DNA of 64,000 nucleotides from contig NZ_FQTX01000005.1 in NCBI RefSeq assembly GCF_900129045.1, forward strand, positions 1 through 64,000, written 5' to 3'. Shown one piece after another: positions 8,087-17,080 of the stretch. Position numbers and translations under genes: made by a program. The stretch is from Bifidobacterium merycicum DSM 6492. GTDB taxonomy: Bacteria; Actinomycetota; Actinomycetes; Actinomycetales; Bifidobacteriaceae. The stretch's first letter is position 1. The number at the start of each line of letters is the position of its first letter. The notes under the pieces are model-generated. The model was not told the origin of the DNA. It made no database searches and worked only from the letters and a program-made list of their open reading frames with translations.

Positions 8087-9547
8087 CTACCGCTTGACCA
8101 TGGACCGTTCGATTTCCTCCAAGGACTTGCCCTTGGTCTCCGGCACGAAATATGCCACGAACGGGATGGACAGGACCGCGAACACCGCGAACACCGCGAA
8201 CGGACCGCCTACGTTGTTATGGAACATCGACAGCAGCGCCAGGAAGAACTGGGAAACGATGAAGTTGCCCAGCCAGTTGGCCGCGGAACCGAAGGACGTG
8301 CCGATGCCGCGCACGGACAGCGGGAAGATCTCGCCGATCATGACCCAGGCGATCGGTCTCCAGGATGTGGCGAAACCGAGGATATAGACGCCGATCAGCA
8401 CCATGGTGGGCACGGCGAGCTTCGAGACATCGCCCATGTAGTTCAGCGCGGTCATCGCGGCCAACGATACGGCCATCACCACCGAGCCGAACGTCAGAAG
8501 CTTCTTGCGCGGGAACTTGTCCATGATGAGCGTGGCGACGATGGTCGCGCCGAAATTCACGACGCCGATGCCCACGGACACCCAGATGGCATTGCTTTCG
8601 GGGAAGTGGAAGCCCTTGATGAACACCTGCGGCAGGAAGTAGATCACCGAATTGATACCAACCAGCTGCTGAAAAAGCATCAGACCGACCGCGGCGATCA
8701 GCGCCGGACGCGCGATGCGGAACAATTCGCCCACACCACCCTTGGAACCATGCGAAGCGACTTCCTTGATCTCGTCGAGCTCGAGCTTCACCTGCGCCTG
8801 ATCGACATCCTTGCGGATCAGCGTGAGCACCTTAAGCGCGTTGCGATCATCACCCTTGCTGATCAGGTAACGCGGGGATTCGGGAAGCAACAGACCGCCG
8901 ATCAACAGCAGCGCCGAAGGAATCAGCGCCGAGCCGAGCATCCATCGCCAATCGCGGATGCCGGCGATGTTATGACCGAGGAAACCGAGGTTGGACGCGT
9001 AGGCCAGCAGGATACCGAAGGTGATCATGAGCTGGAACAATGTGGACAGTGATCCTCGACGTTCCTTCGGCGCGAGTTCCGCAAGATACGCCGGGGTCAG
9101 CGCGGACGCGGCACCGACCGCCAGGCCGAGGATGATGCGGGCGATAACCATCATCGTGAAGCCCGTGGCGGCCGCGCACAGGCCGGATCCCAGCAGGAAC
9201 AGGATCGCGGAGACGATGAGCAGCTTCTTACGTCCAAACCGGTCGGAAAGCGAACCGATCGACAACGCGCCGATGCAGGAGCCGCTGAGCACCGATGATG
9301 TGATGAAGCCCGTTTGGGCGACGTTCAGCCGGAATTCCTCCTCGACCAGCGGGAGACACATCGGAGATGATGCCGGTGTCGAAACCGAACAGCATACCTC
9401 CCAATGCGCCGAACACGAAAACGAAGGCGTTGTTCAACGGGGAACGTGCGGGGTGCCCCCACCGACGTCATTCCCGCCGACATCACGCGATGGCCGTCGC
9501 GCCGCCGTAGTGGCCCTTGCCGATGAAGAGCCGCTTTTCGTAGCCAT
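8087..9547 (-). pseudogene. GlcP-like MFS sugar:H+ symporter with two frameshifts
   Basis: Related to the sugar porter family of 12-helix symporters, including bifidobacterial GlcP. Translation from ATG 9547, which has a good AGAAAGGA site, begins MATKSGSSSARATTAA and meets TGA after about 37 codons. The conserved first-helix sequence LNNAFVFVFGALGGMLFGFDTGIIS lies in another frame (about 9370-9445). The rest (LVEEEFRLN through the PETKGKSLEEIE tail) is back in the original frame from about 9361. Two compensating indels, one base missing near 9440 and one extra near 9368, restore the expected protein. Downstream motifs are intact: DRFGRKK, PESPRYL, QQLVGIN, PETKG. It is either a recent pseudogene or two sequencing errors. 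Internal initiation would drop helix 1. Confidence 0.8.
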
Positions 9548-9629
9548 ATCCAATCCTTTCTCTCATGGCGTCTTTGCCGAAATATGAAAAAGACCCGGGC
9601 CGGCGCGACAAACGACGACCCAGATCTTG

Positions 9630-9659
9630 CCTATAGAGTTGCAACCCTGTTGTGTTCAA
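9630..9659 (-). promoter_or_regulatory. Candidate promoter of the symporter gene
   Basis: On the minus strand, TTGAAC (9654-9659) and TATAGG (9630-9635) are spaced by 18 bases. The spacer carries the palindrome GTTGCAAC, which could be an operator. Confidence 0.35.
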
Positions 9660-9826
9660 CATTATACAAGGTTTGCCTAAAAAACGATTCTCGAACGCAA
9701 CGGGGGATGGTACGGGGGTGCGCGATGCGAGGACCCGTCAGAGCGCGACGCCAGTAGGGTTCCGACGATGCGGCGCGGCCAAACGGGAGCCTCCGAAACC
9801 CGGTTTCGAGCATGCCGGCGCATCCC

Positions 9827-9851
9827 GTCAACTCTGATTGTCAACTCTGAT
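9827..9851 (+). repeat. Tandem 12-bp repeat upstream of ROK regulator
   Basis: GTCAACTCTGAT occurs twice, at 9827-9838 and 9840-9851, with a 13-bp period, 46 bases before the ROK start codon. Its position suggests an autoregulatory operator. Confidence 0.6.
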
Positions 9852-9896
9852 GCCAATAATTAGTTACCCGAGGATAGAAATAGGAAAGAGTAGTCT

Positions 9897-11111
9897 ATGG
9901 CGACACATCCCATCCCTCAATGGTTCGAGGGATCCGAATACACGCATCAGGTGGCGGCCTGCATCACGAAGTACGGGCCGATATCACGCATCGCGATATC
10001 GCAGGCCCTCGGCCTGTCCCAAGGCGCGGTATCGCGCATCACCAGCGACCTCATCCATGCAGGTGTGATCATCGAAGCGGATCCGAACGACGCAACACCC
10101 AAACGCCTTGGAACTAAACGCCTCGGAACACCCGCCGGCAAAACCGCCACGGAACGACGTGGCAGACCACAGACCGGACTCAAACTGAACGCCAGAGCGA
10201 AAACCTTCATAGGCATCAAAATCAACAGCACCTTGGCCACTGCCGTCGTCACCGACGCGGAAAACCACATCGTCACCGGATGCCACGAGCAACCGATCGA
10301 AGACACCTCGCCGGAATCGGTGGTCAGCGTACTCACCGAACTGATCCGAGACTGTTCGCTCGAAGCCGTGACGAACGGACTGCCCAACCCATGCGCCGTC
10401 GGCATTTCCATCGGCGGGCACGTGGAACACGACACCACGGTCACGTTCGCGCCGTTCCTCATGTGGGAGAACGACGTGGACCTCTCGCATATGGTCGAAA
10501 TCGCCACCGGACTGCCCACCGGCATCTACAACGACATCGATTCGCTACTGGTGGATGCGTGCTGGTTCGGCCCCGGCGTGGGTCTGGACAGCTTCGCCGC
10601 ACTGACCATAGGCGCAGGCGTGGGTTATTCGCTGGCGACGCACGGCAGGCTCGTCGAATGCGCGGATAAAAGCTATGGTCTGGTGGGACACATCCCACTG
10701 GATCCGAACGGGCCCGTCTGCGCATCCGGTCACCGGGGATGCTCGCAATGCCTGACCAACGACTCCATCGCGGACGAATACTCCCAGATGATCGGTCGTG
10801 CGGTCTCGTTCGACGATTTCGAACGGGACGCATACGACGGCGTACCGCAGGCGACGAAACTCGTGGATCGCACCTGCTTCAGGTTGGGGACGCTCATCGC
10901 GGTCATCTCCAACATCGCGATGCCCGCGAAGATCATGATCGCGGGGGAGTCGGCGTTCATCGCGCAACGTGGCATCAGCGCACTACGCGACGGCATCAAG
11001 ATGTACCGGCACAACCAGGCCTCGCCGGTGCGATTCGAGATCCTCGACCACGATTGGTCGCTGTGGGCGAAAGCGGCGGCGGCACGTGCGATCGTGAACC
11101 ATATCGGATAA
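9897..11111 (+). CDS. ROK-family transcriptional regulator
   Basis: A 404-residue ROK repressor with an N-terminal winged helix-turn-helix (ISRIAISQALGLSQGAVSRITSDLI, residues about 30-55) and a C-terminal sugar-kinase-like sensor domain (VGISIGGHVEHD; NDIDSLLVDACWFG; ALTIGAGVGYSLATHG). The usual ROK zinc motif CxCGxxGCxE reads CASGHRGCSQC, so the second Cys is Ser and the Glu is Gln. GGAAAG lies about 10 bases upstream of the ATG. It sits between the transporter/glucosidase genes and the alpha-galactosidase and probably controls them. Loss of kinase activity is likely, as in other ROK repressors, but not shown. Confidence 0.85.
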   Translation: MATHPIPQWFEGSEYTHQVAACITKYGPISRIAISQALGLSQGAVSRITSDLIHAGVIIEADPNDATPKRLGTKRLGTPAGKTATERRGRPQTGLKLNARAKTFIGIKINSTLATAVVTDAENHIVTGCHEQPIEDTSPESVVSVLTELIRDCSLEAVTNGLPNPCAVGISIGGHVEHDTTVTFAPFLMWENDVDLSHMVEIATGLPTGIYNDIDSLLVDACWFGPGVGLDSFAALTIGAGVGYSLATHGRLVECADKSYGLVGHIPLDPNGPVCASGHRGCSQCLTNDSIADEYSQMIGRAVSFDDFERDAYDGVPQATKLVDRTCFRLGTLIAVISNIAMPAKIMIAGESAFIAQRGISALRDGIKMYRHNQASPVRFEILDHDWSLWAKAAAARAIVNHIG

Positions 11112-11144
11112 CGATTCGAGGCATTGCAACAACTGCAACAACGA

Positions 11145-11181
11145 AGCGGGCGTGCGCACGATGGATGTGCACACGCCCGCT
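11145..11181. terminator. Shared terminator of ROK and alpha-galactosidase genes
   Basis: Stem AGCGGGCGTGCGCAC / GTGCACACGCCCGCT (minor mismatches) with a 7-base loop between convergent genes. Confidence 0.75.
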
Positions 11182-11249
11182 ATTCACCGATGCCGGTCAG
11201 TCCCGCATCAGGCACCACCGGCCGAACGATGCGGACCACGTGACGCGAG

Positions 11250-13541
11250 TCAGATCGCGACCACCTTGAACAGGACGGCCTGAGCCGGATGCAATGCCGG
11301 CGGGCGGATGCCGTACGTGGCAAGCGCACGACCGGTCATCTTCACGCCTTCGGCGGTCCACCAACCCAACGGGCTCTGACCGTTGCCGATATCCTGGCCA
11401 GCCAGGTCGAGGCTCACATCAAGCGGCGACACCTCATACACCTTGTCCGGATCAAGGCCGGGCAGACGTACCGGGGACACGGGATAGGTCTGCGAGGTGG
11501 TCAGCTGAGTGAAACGGTAGATGGCGGCGGCCTTGTCGGGCATGACGCAACCGTCCACACGTACCGAGGGATCCGCGGCGTCGGAATGCACCACCGTGTC
11601 GACGGCGAACCATTCGCGATGCTTCTTGAACTCGGTCACCCACTCGTGCAGCTTGTCGATATCCTCCTGCGGCTGCTTCAGCAGATTCCATTCGATGCCC
11701 ATATGGCCGAAGAACGTCATGGCCATGCGCATCTCCTGCGAAGTGGCGCGATGGGTGGAATGCGCCGGGCTGTCGCCGACATGCTCGCCCATCATCTCGG
11801 GCGGGACCAGCAGCGACGTGTACCGCTGGATGTCGGCACGTTCGACCGGATCGACGCAATCGGACACCCACACGCGATCGGCAAGCTCAAGAATGCCTAC
11901 GTCGATACGGCCGCCGCCGGAGGAGCAGCTTTCGATTTCCAGACCGGGATGCGCGGCCTTGAGATCATGGAAGATCCGGTACACGGCAAGGGTCTGCGCG
12001 TGCGCCGCGGGACGACCGGTAAGAGGGGAGACCTCTTCGGTGACGAGCTTGTTGTGATCCCACTTGATGTAGTCGATGCCGAGATCGCCGACAAGCTTGT
12101 CCATGGCGCCGTAGACGTATTCGAAGGCATCCGGATTGGCCAGGTCCACGACCTGCTGGGTGCGTCCCTGCATCGGCAAGCGGTTCGCGGTGGGCTTCAT
12201 GACCCAATCGGGATGCTTGCGGAACATGTCGGAATCAGGATTGACCATTTCAGGTTCGAACCACAGACCGAATTCCATACCCTTGCCGTGCACGTACTCG
12301 GCAAGCGCCTTGAGCGACTTCGGGCCGTCGGGCCACACTTCCTGGGAGACCTCCCAATCGCCCAGACCGGAGGTGTCGTCGCGGCGGGAACCGAACCAGC
12401 CGTCATCCACCACGAAACGCTCCACACCGCTTTCCGCGGCCTTGTCCGCAAGCGCGGTGAGGGTGTCGTAGTCATGGTTGAAGTAGACGGCCTCCCACGT
12501 GTTCAGGATCACCGGACGCGGCTTCGCGGCGATGTTATGCTCCGCACGCCAATCGCGATGCGCGTTGCGGATATAGGCGTGGAATCGGGATGCGACCTCG
12601 TTGAGGCCTTCGCCATAGGAGCCATACAGCCACGGGGTGGTGTAGCCTTCGCCCTTGCCGAGGCAGATTTCGCCGCCGAACAGCACTTCGCCGCCGCCGA
12701 GCACGCCTGCGGTGTAGGGCAGTCGTTCCGCGGAGAGCACGCTGTTGCCGCTCCAGCCGACATGTGCGGAGTAGACATCGCCACGGGTGAAACCGAATCC
12801 GGTCTCGCCGACGGACAGCAGCAGTGTGGCGTCGAAGTCCGGGCGGCCGGCCATGGCGACCTTCTCGAACCTGCCGACGGTGAGCGGCTGACGCTGCGGG
12901 GAACGTTCATGCAGATGATGGCCGGTGGTGGTGAGGATTTCCGTGGCATCGGCGGGGATGGTGTAGGCGAGTTCCACCTTGCCTACCTCAAGCCGCCCCT
13001 CGGCGAGGTTGACGACCTTGGCGCGCTGTCTGATCAGACCGCTGACATCCAGCTCGCAGGTCCAGACGATGCCGACGCCCTGTTCGGCGTCCTCGGCCGT
13101 GACCACGACGGTGGGCGTCGTCTTGGTGCCGTTGACGGACCACTGAGGATAGCCGTCCTTCACGCCCATCTCGTAGGCGTTGCCGGCCTGTACGTCCTCG
13201 ACTTTGATATCGCTGACCACGAACTTGCAGAACAACGTTCTGCCGTCGCGGCGCACGTCGAAGCGCTCGGCACCCAGCCAGGATTCCGACTGGGTCGGCA
13301 GCACGCTCGGATACGGGGTGTAGTCGAGGGCGCCGGACACGCGCTGCGGGCGCTGGGCGTCATACATGCCCAGCACGGTTTCGGGTGCGCTGAGCGGACG
13401 ACCCCAATGGACGAAGCGCGGCAGATCATTCGCCGGGAAGACGAGCGCGAACGCCACATCAGCGCCCGGCTGTTCGGCGTATACGCCGGTGAGTGCGGTG
13501 CCATCGGCGGCATTACCTTGGAATTTGCGAATGTGCGACAT
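11250..13541 (-). CDS. aga: GH36 alpha-galactosidase
   Basis: Cytoplasmic alpha-galactosidase of 763 residues that releases galactose from raffinose, stachyose and melibiose. The GH36 nucleophile is Asp495 in YIKWDHNK and the acid/base is Asp561 in VSDCVDP. Other family blocks are visible: NTWEAVYFNHD, VVDDGWFGSRRDD, GLWFEPEMVNPDSD, and CSSGGGRID. It lacks a signal peptide, so it acts on imported oligosaccharides. It converges on the ROK regulator and probably forms one functional locus with the ABC transporter. AGAAGGGTG lies just before the ATG. Confidence 0.92.
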   Translation of the reverse strand: MSHIRKFQGNAADGTALTGVYAEQPGADVAFALVFPANDLPRFVHWGRPLSAPETVLGMYDAQRPQRVSGALDYTPYPSVLPTQSESWLGAERFDVRRDGRTLFCKFVVSDIKVEDVQAGNAYEMGVKDGYPQWSVNGTKTTPTVVVTAEDAEQGVGIVWTCELDVSGLIRQRAKVVNLAEGRLEVGKVELAYTIPADATEILTTTGHHLHERSPQRQPLTVGRFEKVAMAGRPDFDATLLLSVGETGFGFTRGDVYSAHVGWSGNSVLSAERLPYTAGVLGGGEVLFGGEICLGKGEGYTTPWLYGSYGEGLNEVASRFHAYIRNAHRDWRAEHNIAAKPRPVILNTWEAVYFNHDYDTLTALADKAAESGVERFVVDDGWFGSRRDDTSGLGDWEVSQEVWPDGPKSLKALAEYVHGKGMEFGLWFEPEMVNPDSDMFRKHPDWVMKPTANRLPMQGRTQQVVDLANPDAFEYVYGAMDKLVGDLGIDYIKWDHNKLVTEEVSPLTGRPAAHAQTLAVYRIFHDLKAAHPGLEIESCSSGGGRIDVGILELADRVWVSDCVDPVERADIQRYTSLLVPPEMMGEHVGDSPAHSTHRATSQEMRMAMTFFGHMGIEWNLLKQPQEDIDKLHEWVTEFKKHREWFAVDTVVHSDAADPSVRVDGCVMPDKAAAIYRFTQLTTSQTYPVSPVRLPGLDPDKVYEVSPLDVSLDLAGQDIGNGQSPLGWWTAEGVKMTGRALATYGIRPPALHPAQAVLFKVVAI

Positions 13542-13660
13542 TGCATCACCCTTCTTTTGGAACGACGGGATTTCGTGTCACCAATCCTACGCCGGAATGC
13601 TTTCCTTGCCATCTTTCCGCGTGTTTCTTGTTTTGGGAAAGTAATTCACTTGCCGTCTTT

Positions 13661-13744
13661 GCCGTTTATTTGACGAGTAACCAGATTCCGCGCGCGCAAA
13701 ACGTAGGAATCGTTGGAATTCCAACGATTTTTTATTTGACGGTT
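13661..13744. repeat. 84-bp direct repeat, left copy
   Basis: Matches 15350-15433 at 83 of 84 positions (A/C difference at the AACCAGATT / AACCCGATT site). It contains the perfect palindrome AATCGTTGGAATTCCAACGATT followed by a T-run, so it can also act as a terminator. Together the two copies flank the AlbA_2 gene. Confidence 0.9.
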
Positions 13745-13777
13745 ATTTGACGCGTATTTGACGCGTATTTGACGATT
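13734..13777 (+). repeat. Four 11-bp iterons ATTTGACGnnn
   Basis: ATTTGACG begins at 13734, 13745, 13756 and 13767, an exact 11-bp period, i.e. one helical turn. A fifth copy is at 13668. Each unit contains the -35-like hexamer TTGACG. The array ends about 70 bases before the AlbA_2 start, so it is probably an operator or part of the promoter. Confidence 0.8.
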
Positions 13778-13843
13778 CAGCTCGTTCCGCGCGTACACTG
13801 GAGGCATTATCATCGATGAATCCATCACAGCGGAAGGATCGCC

Positions 13844-15304
13844 ATGCCCGAAGACCTGCTTCAACTGGTGAACCAGCTCGTCGCTCGCGCCACGGAATCA
13901 CAAACCGTGGAGTTCAAGGAATCGAATGATGACGCTTTCATGATCGGCAAGGACATCTCCGCGTTGTCCAACGCCGCCGCCATGGAAGGTCAGGATTATG
14001 CATACATGTTGTGGGGCGTGGATGATGCCACGCATGACATCATCGGCACGACGTTCAATCCATTGGCCGCCAAGCATAAGGGCCAGGAGTTGGAACTATG
14101 GCTGAGGCTCAAACTTTCCCAAAACGCGGAATTCCGTTTCATCCCCATCGATATGCACGGCAAGCACGTGGTTATCCTGCGCATCTGGCCCGCATCCGGC
14201 TATCCCGTATCCTTCGACGGTGACGAATACATCCGTTCCGGCACATCGACGCAACGGCTGGAGAAGAATTCCCAACGCGAACGCCGGCTGTGGGAAGTAA
14301 CCAAATCCGAATCCTTCGAGGAACAGATCGCCATGCAGTGGCTCACCATCGACGAAACGCTGTCCCTGCTCGATTGGCCAGCCTATTTCGCCCAGACCGG
14401 CACACCTCAGCCATCCGACCCGAACGCCATCGTGCATTATCTCGAGCTGGAAGGCCTCGTCAAGACATTGGACAGCGGCCAGTATGCCATCACCAATCTG
14501 GGAGCCCTACTGTTCGCTAGGAACATGCAGCAGTTCCCCACCATCCAACGCAAGGCGCTACGTGTCATCAAATACGAGGGGACGCGCAAATCCTCACCGT
14601 CCCGCACGCAGACATACCAGCGCGGCTATGCCGACATGGATGCCATCGTCGATTTTCTGCAGCCTTGGCTGCCGGAAACCGAAACCATCGGACGTGCACT
14701 GCGCGTCACACATCTGGCATACCCGCAGATAGCGGTACGCGAACTGCTGGCGAATATGCTCATCCACCAGGATTTGACCGCACGTGGCAGCGGACCACTC
14801 ATCGAGGTCTTCGACAACCGCATCGAATTCTCCAACCCCGGAAATTCACTGATTCGCCTCGAACGACTCGTGAACGATCCACCCGAAGCCAGGAATCCCA
14901 AACTGGCCGACGTTTCTCGCAGACTGCATATGTGCGAGGAAGCGGGATCGGGCTGGGATAAAATCATCGACGCCTGCGAATCCGCGCATCTGCCATCACC
15001 TGTTATTCAGGAATCCAAGGCAACGGAAAGCCCCAGCATGATGGTCAGGCTTTCCCAATACTGCCCTTACGCCGAGCTCAGCCCCAGCGAACGGAAGGAT
15101 GCGTGCTACTGGCATGCCTGCATCCAGTTCGCGGACGGTATGAATCTCACCAATGCCTCGCTGCGCGAACGCTTCGGTCTGAGTGAGTCGTATTCCTCGC
15201 AGATCTCCCGCTTGATCCGCGACTGCGTTGCCGCCAACCTCATCAAGGCCGTGGATCCGGATGCGCCACGCAAGAAAATGGCGTACATTCCCGCCTGGGT
15301 GTAA
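13844..15304 (+). CDS. AlbA_2/HATPase-type DNA-binding regulator (Schlafen-like)
   Basis: A 486-residue protein of the AlbA_2 domain family, often labelled ATP-binding or putative transcriptional regulator. The N-terminal AlbA_2 region has VEFKESNDD and YIRSGTSTQRL. The C-terminal half has HATPase_c_4-like blocks: VRELLANMLIHQDL, IEVFDNRIEFSNPG, and EEAGSGWDKIID. A winged-helix region is likely near the C-terminus (NASLRERFGLSESYSSQISRLIRD). GGAAGGA lies 5 bases before the ATG. The gene stands alone, flanked by 84-bp direct repeats, with phased iterons in its promoter, suggesting autoregulation or a mobile cassette. The cellular function is unknown; relatives occur as accessory or defence genes. 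Confidence 0.8.
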   Translation: MPEDLLQLVNQLVARATESQTVEFKESNDDAFMIGKDISALSNAAAMEGQDYAYMLWGVDDATHDIIGTTFNPLAAKHKGQELELWLRLKLSQNAEFRFIPIDMHGKHVVILRIWPASGYPVSFDGDEYIRSGTSTQRLEKNSQRERRLWEVTKSESFEEQIAMQWLTIDETLSLLDWPAYFAQTGTPQPSDPNAIVHYLELEGLVKTLDSGQYAITNLGALLFARNMQQFPTIQRKALRVIKYEGTRKSSPSRTQTYQRGYADMDAIVDFLQPWLPETETIGRALRVTHLAYPQIAVRELLANMLIHQDLTARGSGPLIEVFDNRIEFSNPGNSLIRLERLVNDPPEARNPKLADVSRRLHMCEEAGSGWDKIIDACESAHLPSPVIQESKATESPSMMVRLSQYCPYAELSPSERKDACYWHACIQFADGMNLTNASLRERFGLSESYSSQISRLIRDCVAANLIKAVDPDAPRKKMAYIPAWV

Positions 15305-15349
15305 TCCGATCCCTTGTTACCTTCCCTTATCTACCGGCCGCGCGTATAC

Positions 15350-15433
15350 GCCGTTTATTTGACGAGTAACCCGATTCCGCGCGCGCAAAACGTAGGAATC
15401 GTTGGAATTCCAACGATTTTTTATTTGACGGTT
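15350..15433. repeat. 84-bp direct repeat, right copy
   Basis: Second copy of the 13661-13744 sequence, starting 45 bases after the AlbA_2 stop. It keeps the AATCGTTGG palindrome with T-run and two ATTTGACG units but lacks the three extra iterons of the left copy. The next bases, TTCAGC, match those after the last iteron on the left. Confidence 0.9.
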
Positions 15434-15554
15434 CAGCAATGCGGCACGACGACCGCATTGCGCAGCGAGGCGGATGTAGCATAAGCGACAAAGACGGGAC
15501 GCATCGCGACAAAGCGTTCGCGCACATCCCAGGAAGAAGGATCGAGAGACATCA

Positions 15555-16418
15555 ATGACCGATCGTGACCAAAGAGCGATTCATGGCAGCGCACGCAAAC
15601 AACTGACGATCATGGTGATCGTCGGACTGGTATCCGGACTGTTCTCCGGCATGTTCGGCATCGGCGGCGGCACCGTCATCGTCCCCGCACTGGTGTGGAT
15701 CGGCCTGTCGCAGCGGCAGGCCGCGGCGACGTCCATTTGCGCGATCATCATCACGTCGGTTTCGGGGGTGATCTCCTACGCGCAGGGAGGCGACGTCGAT
15801 TGGGCGGCGGCGCTGCTCATGGCGATCGGCATGATGTGCGGATCGCAGATCGGCAGCTGGCTGCTGTCCCGGCTTTCCGAACTGTTCCTGCGCTGGTTCT
15901 ATGCGGTGTTCCTGATATTCGTGATCGCTTCGCAGATATGGTTCACACCATCACGTGATTCGACGATCCACCTGACTGCGATCACCGGATGCGCGATCGT
16001 GCTGGCCGGCGTCTTCATCGGCACATTGGCCGGATTGCTCGGCATCGGCGGCGGCTCCATCGCGGTCCCCGCGCTGTCACTGATCTTCGGCGCATCCGAC
16101 CTCATCGCCCGAGGCACGTCGCTGCTCGCTATGTTCCCCAGTTCGATCACCGCCACGGTGGCGAATCGGAAACGCCATCTGGTCATCGTCAAGGACGGCC
16201 TGATCATCGGTATCGTCTCCGCGATATCCGCGCCATTGGGCACCCTGATCGCCAGTACGATCAGCCCGCGCATGGGAACGAACCTGTTCATCGTCTATCT
16301 GACGGTCATCGGCATCCGGTGCCTCTGGACCGCGCTGAATATCACGCCTGCCGCCGCCGAGCTGGTTGCACGCATCAACCGCATCACACATACGGTGCGC
16401 GGCAACCACGGCAAGTGA
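15555..16418 (+). CDS. TauE/SafE-family anion exporter-like membrane protein
   Basis: A 287-residue integral membrane protein with about eight hydrophobic segments. It has the internal duplication typical of TauE/SafE proteins: GLFSGMFGIGGGTVIVPAL near residue 30 and GTLAGLLGIGGGSIAVPAL near residue 160. Characterised members move sulfite, sulfoacetate or related organic anions; the substrate here is unknown. The start at ATG 15555 is preceded by AGGAAGAAGGA. It is convergent with tadA. Confidence 0.85.
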   Translation: MTDRDQRAIHGSARKQLTIMVIVGLVSGLFSGMFGIGGGTVIVPALVWIGLSQRQAAATSICAIIITSVSGVISYAQGGDVDWAAALLMAIGMMCGSQIGSWLLSRLSELFLRWFYAVFLIFVIASQIWFTPSRDSTIHLTAITGCAIVLAGVFIGTLAGLLGIGGGSIAVPALSLIFGASDLIARGTSLLAMFPSSITATVANRKRHLVIVKDGLIIGIVSAISAPLGTLIASTISPRMGTNLFIVYLTVIGIRCLWTALNITPAAAELVARINRITHTVRGNHGK

Positions 16419-16486
16419 TCCGATAAGGCAACCGGTCGAAAGCCGATCACACAACAGGCAGATCACACAACAGACAGAGCCGGAGC

Positions 16487-16930
16487 CTATCGCCTCTTCG
16501 AGAAGAACTCGTGCAGCACCTCGGCGCATTGCTCCTCGAGTACGCCGCCATACACCTCCGGCATATGGCCGATATGTGGGTCGCGGGGAATGTCCCACAC
16601 CGAACCACATGCGCCGAGCTTGGCATCCCAAGCTCCGAACACGATACGTCCGATATGCGTCTGTATGCAGGCTCCGGCGCACATCGGACACGGTTCCAGC
16701 GTGACCACCAGCGTGCAGTCGGCGAGATTCCAGCCATGGGCCGCGGCCTCACGCATGGCGGCGATCTCCGCATGGGCCAACGGATCGCCATCGACCTCGC
16801 GCGTATTCCATCCTTCGCCTGCGATATGGCCACGGGAATCAAGCACCACGGCCCCCACCGGCACATCCCCATGCCCCGCCGCATACAAGGCCAATTCCAA
16901 TGCGCGGCGCATCGCCTCATCATCGTTCAT
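16487..16930 (-). CDS. tadA: tRNA-specific adenosine deaminase
   Basis: Zinc deaminase that converts A34 to inosine in tRNA-Arg(ACG). The catalytic motif HAEIAAM (His53, Glu55) and zinc cysteines PCPMC (Cys81, Cys84) are present. Length is about 147 residues, normal for TadA. I chose ATG 16930 (MNDDEAMRRAL); the frame extends upstream to 16984 with a non-conserved Gly/Arg-rich sequence. It overlaps no neighbour and converges with the TauE/SafE gene. A guanine or cytosine deaminase role is less likely given the TadA-like PxxGA and LEPCxMC patterns. Confidence 0.85.
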   Translation of the reverse strand: MNDDEAMRRALELALYAAGHGDVPVGAVVLDSRGHIAGEGWNTREVDGDPLAHAEIAAMREAAAHGWNLADCTLVVTLEPCPMCAGACIQTHIGRIVFGAWDAKLGACGSVWDIPRDPHIGHMPEVYGGVLEEQCAEVLHEFFSKRR

Positions 16931-17080
16931 GCCTGACAGTCTACCCGGGCTCAGCGCCCGGCGCCCCTCTTCCATACCGCCCATCGCGAAGACGGAACGG
17001 CGCTAGAGCGCAGAGCGTGTAACGTTTTTCTTACGCCCCTTCGGTACTGTTGAAAACGTCCCTCCAAGGTAAGGAAACTT

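Larger units (their letters stand above)
9548..9896. other. Divergent control region between symporter and ROK gene
   Basis: These 349 bases hold no gene. They contain a candidate minus-strand promoter for the symporter (9630-9659), a TATAAT on the minus strand at 9661-9666, and a tandem 12-bp repeat in front of the ROK gene. The middle (9690-9820) shows no structure I recognise. Confidence 0.5.

Noticed and set aside
11289-13673. 794-codon plus-strand frame opposite the alpha-galactosidase
   Set aside because: Antisense shadow of a strongly supported GH36 gene.
13734-13777. Possible CRISPR array
   Set aside because: Units are only 11 bp with no unique spacers; no cas genes are present in the window.
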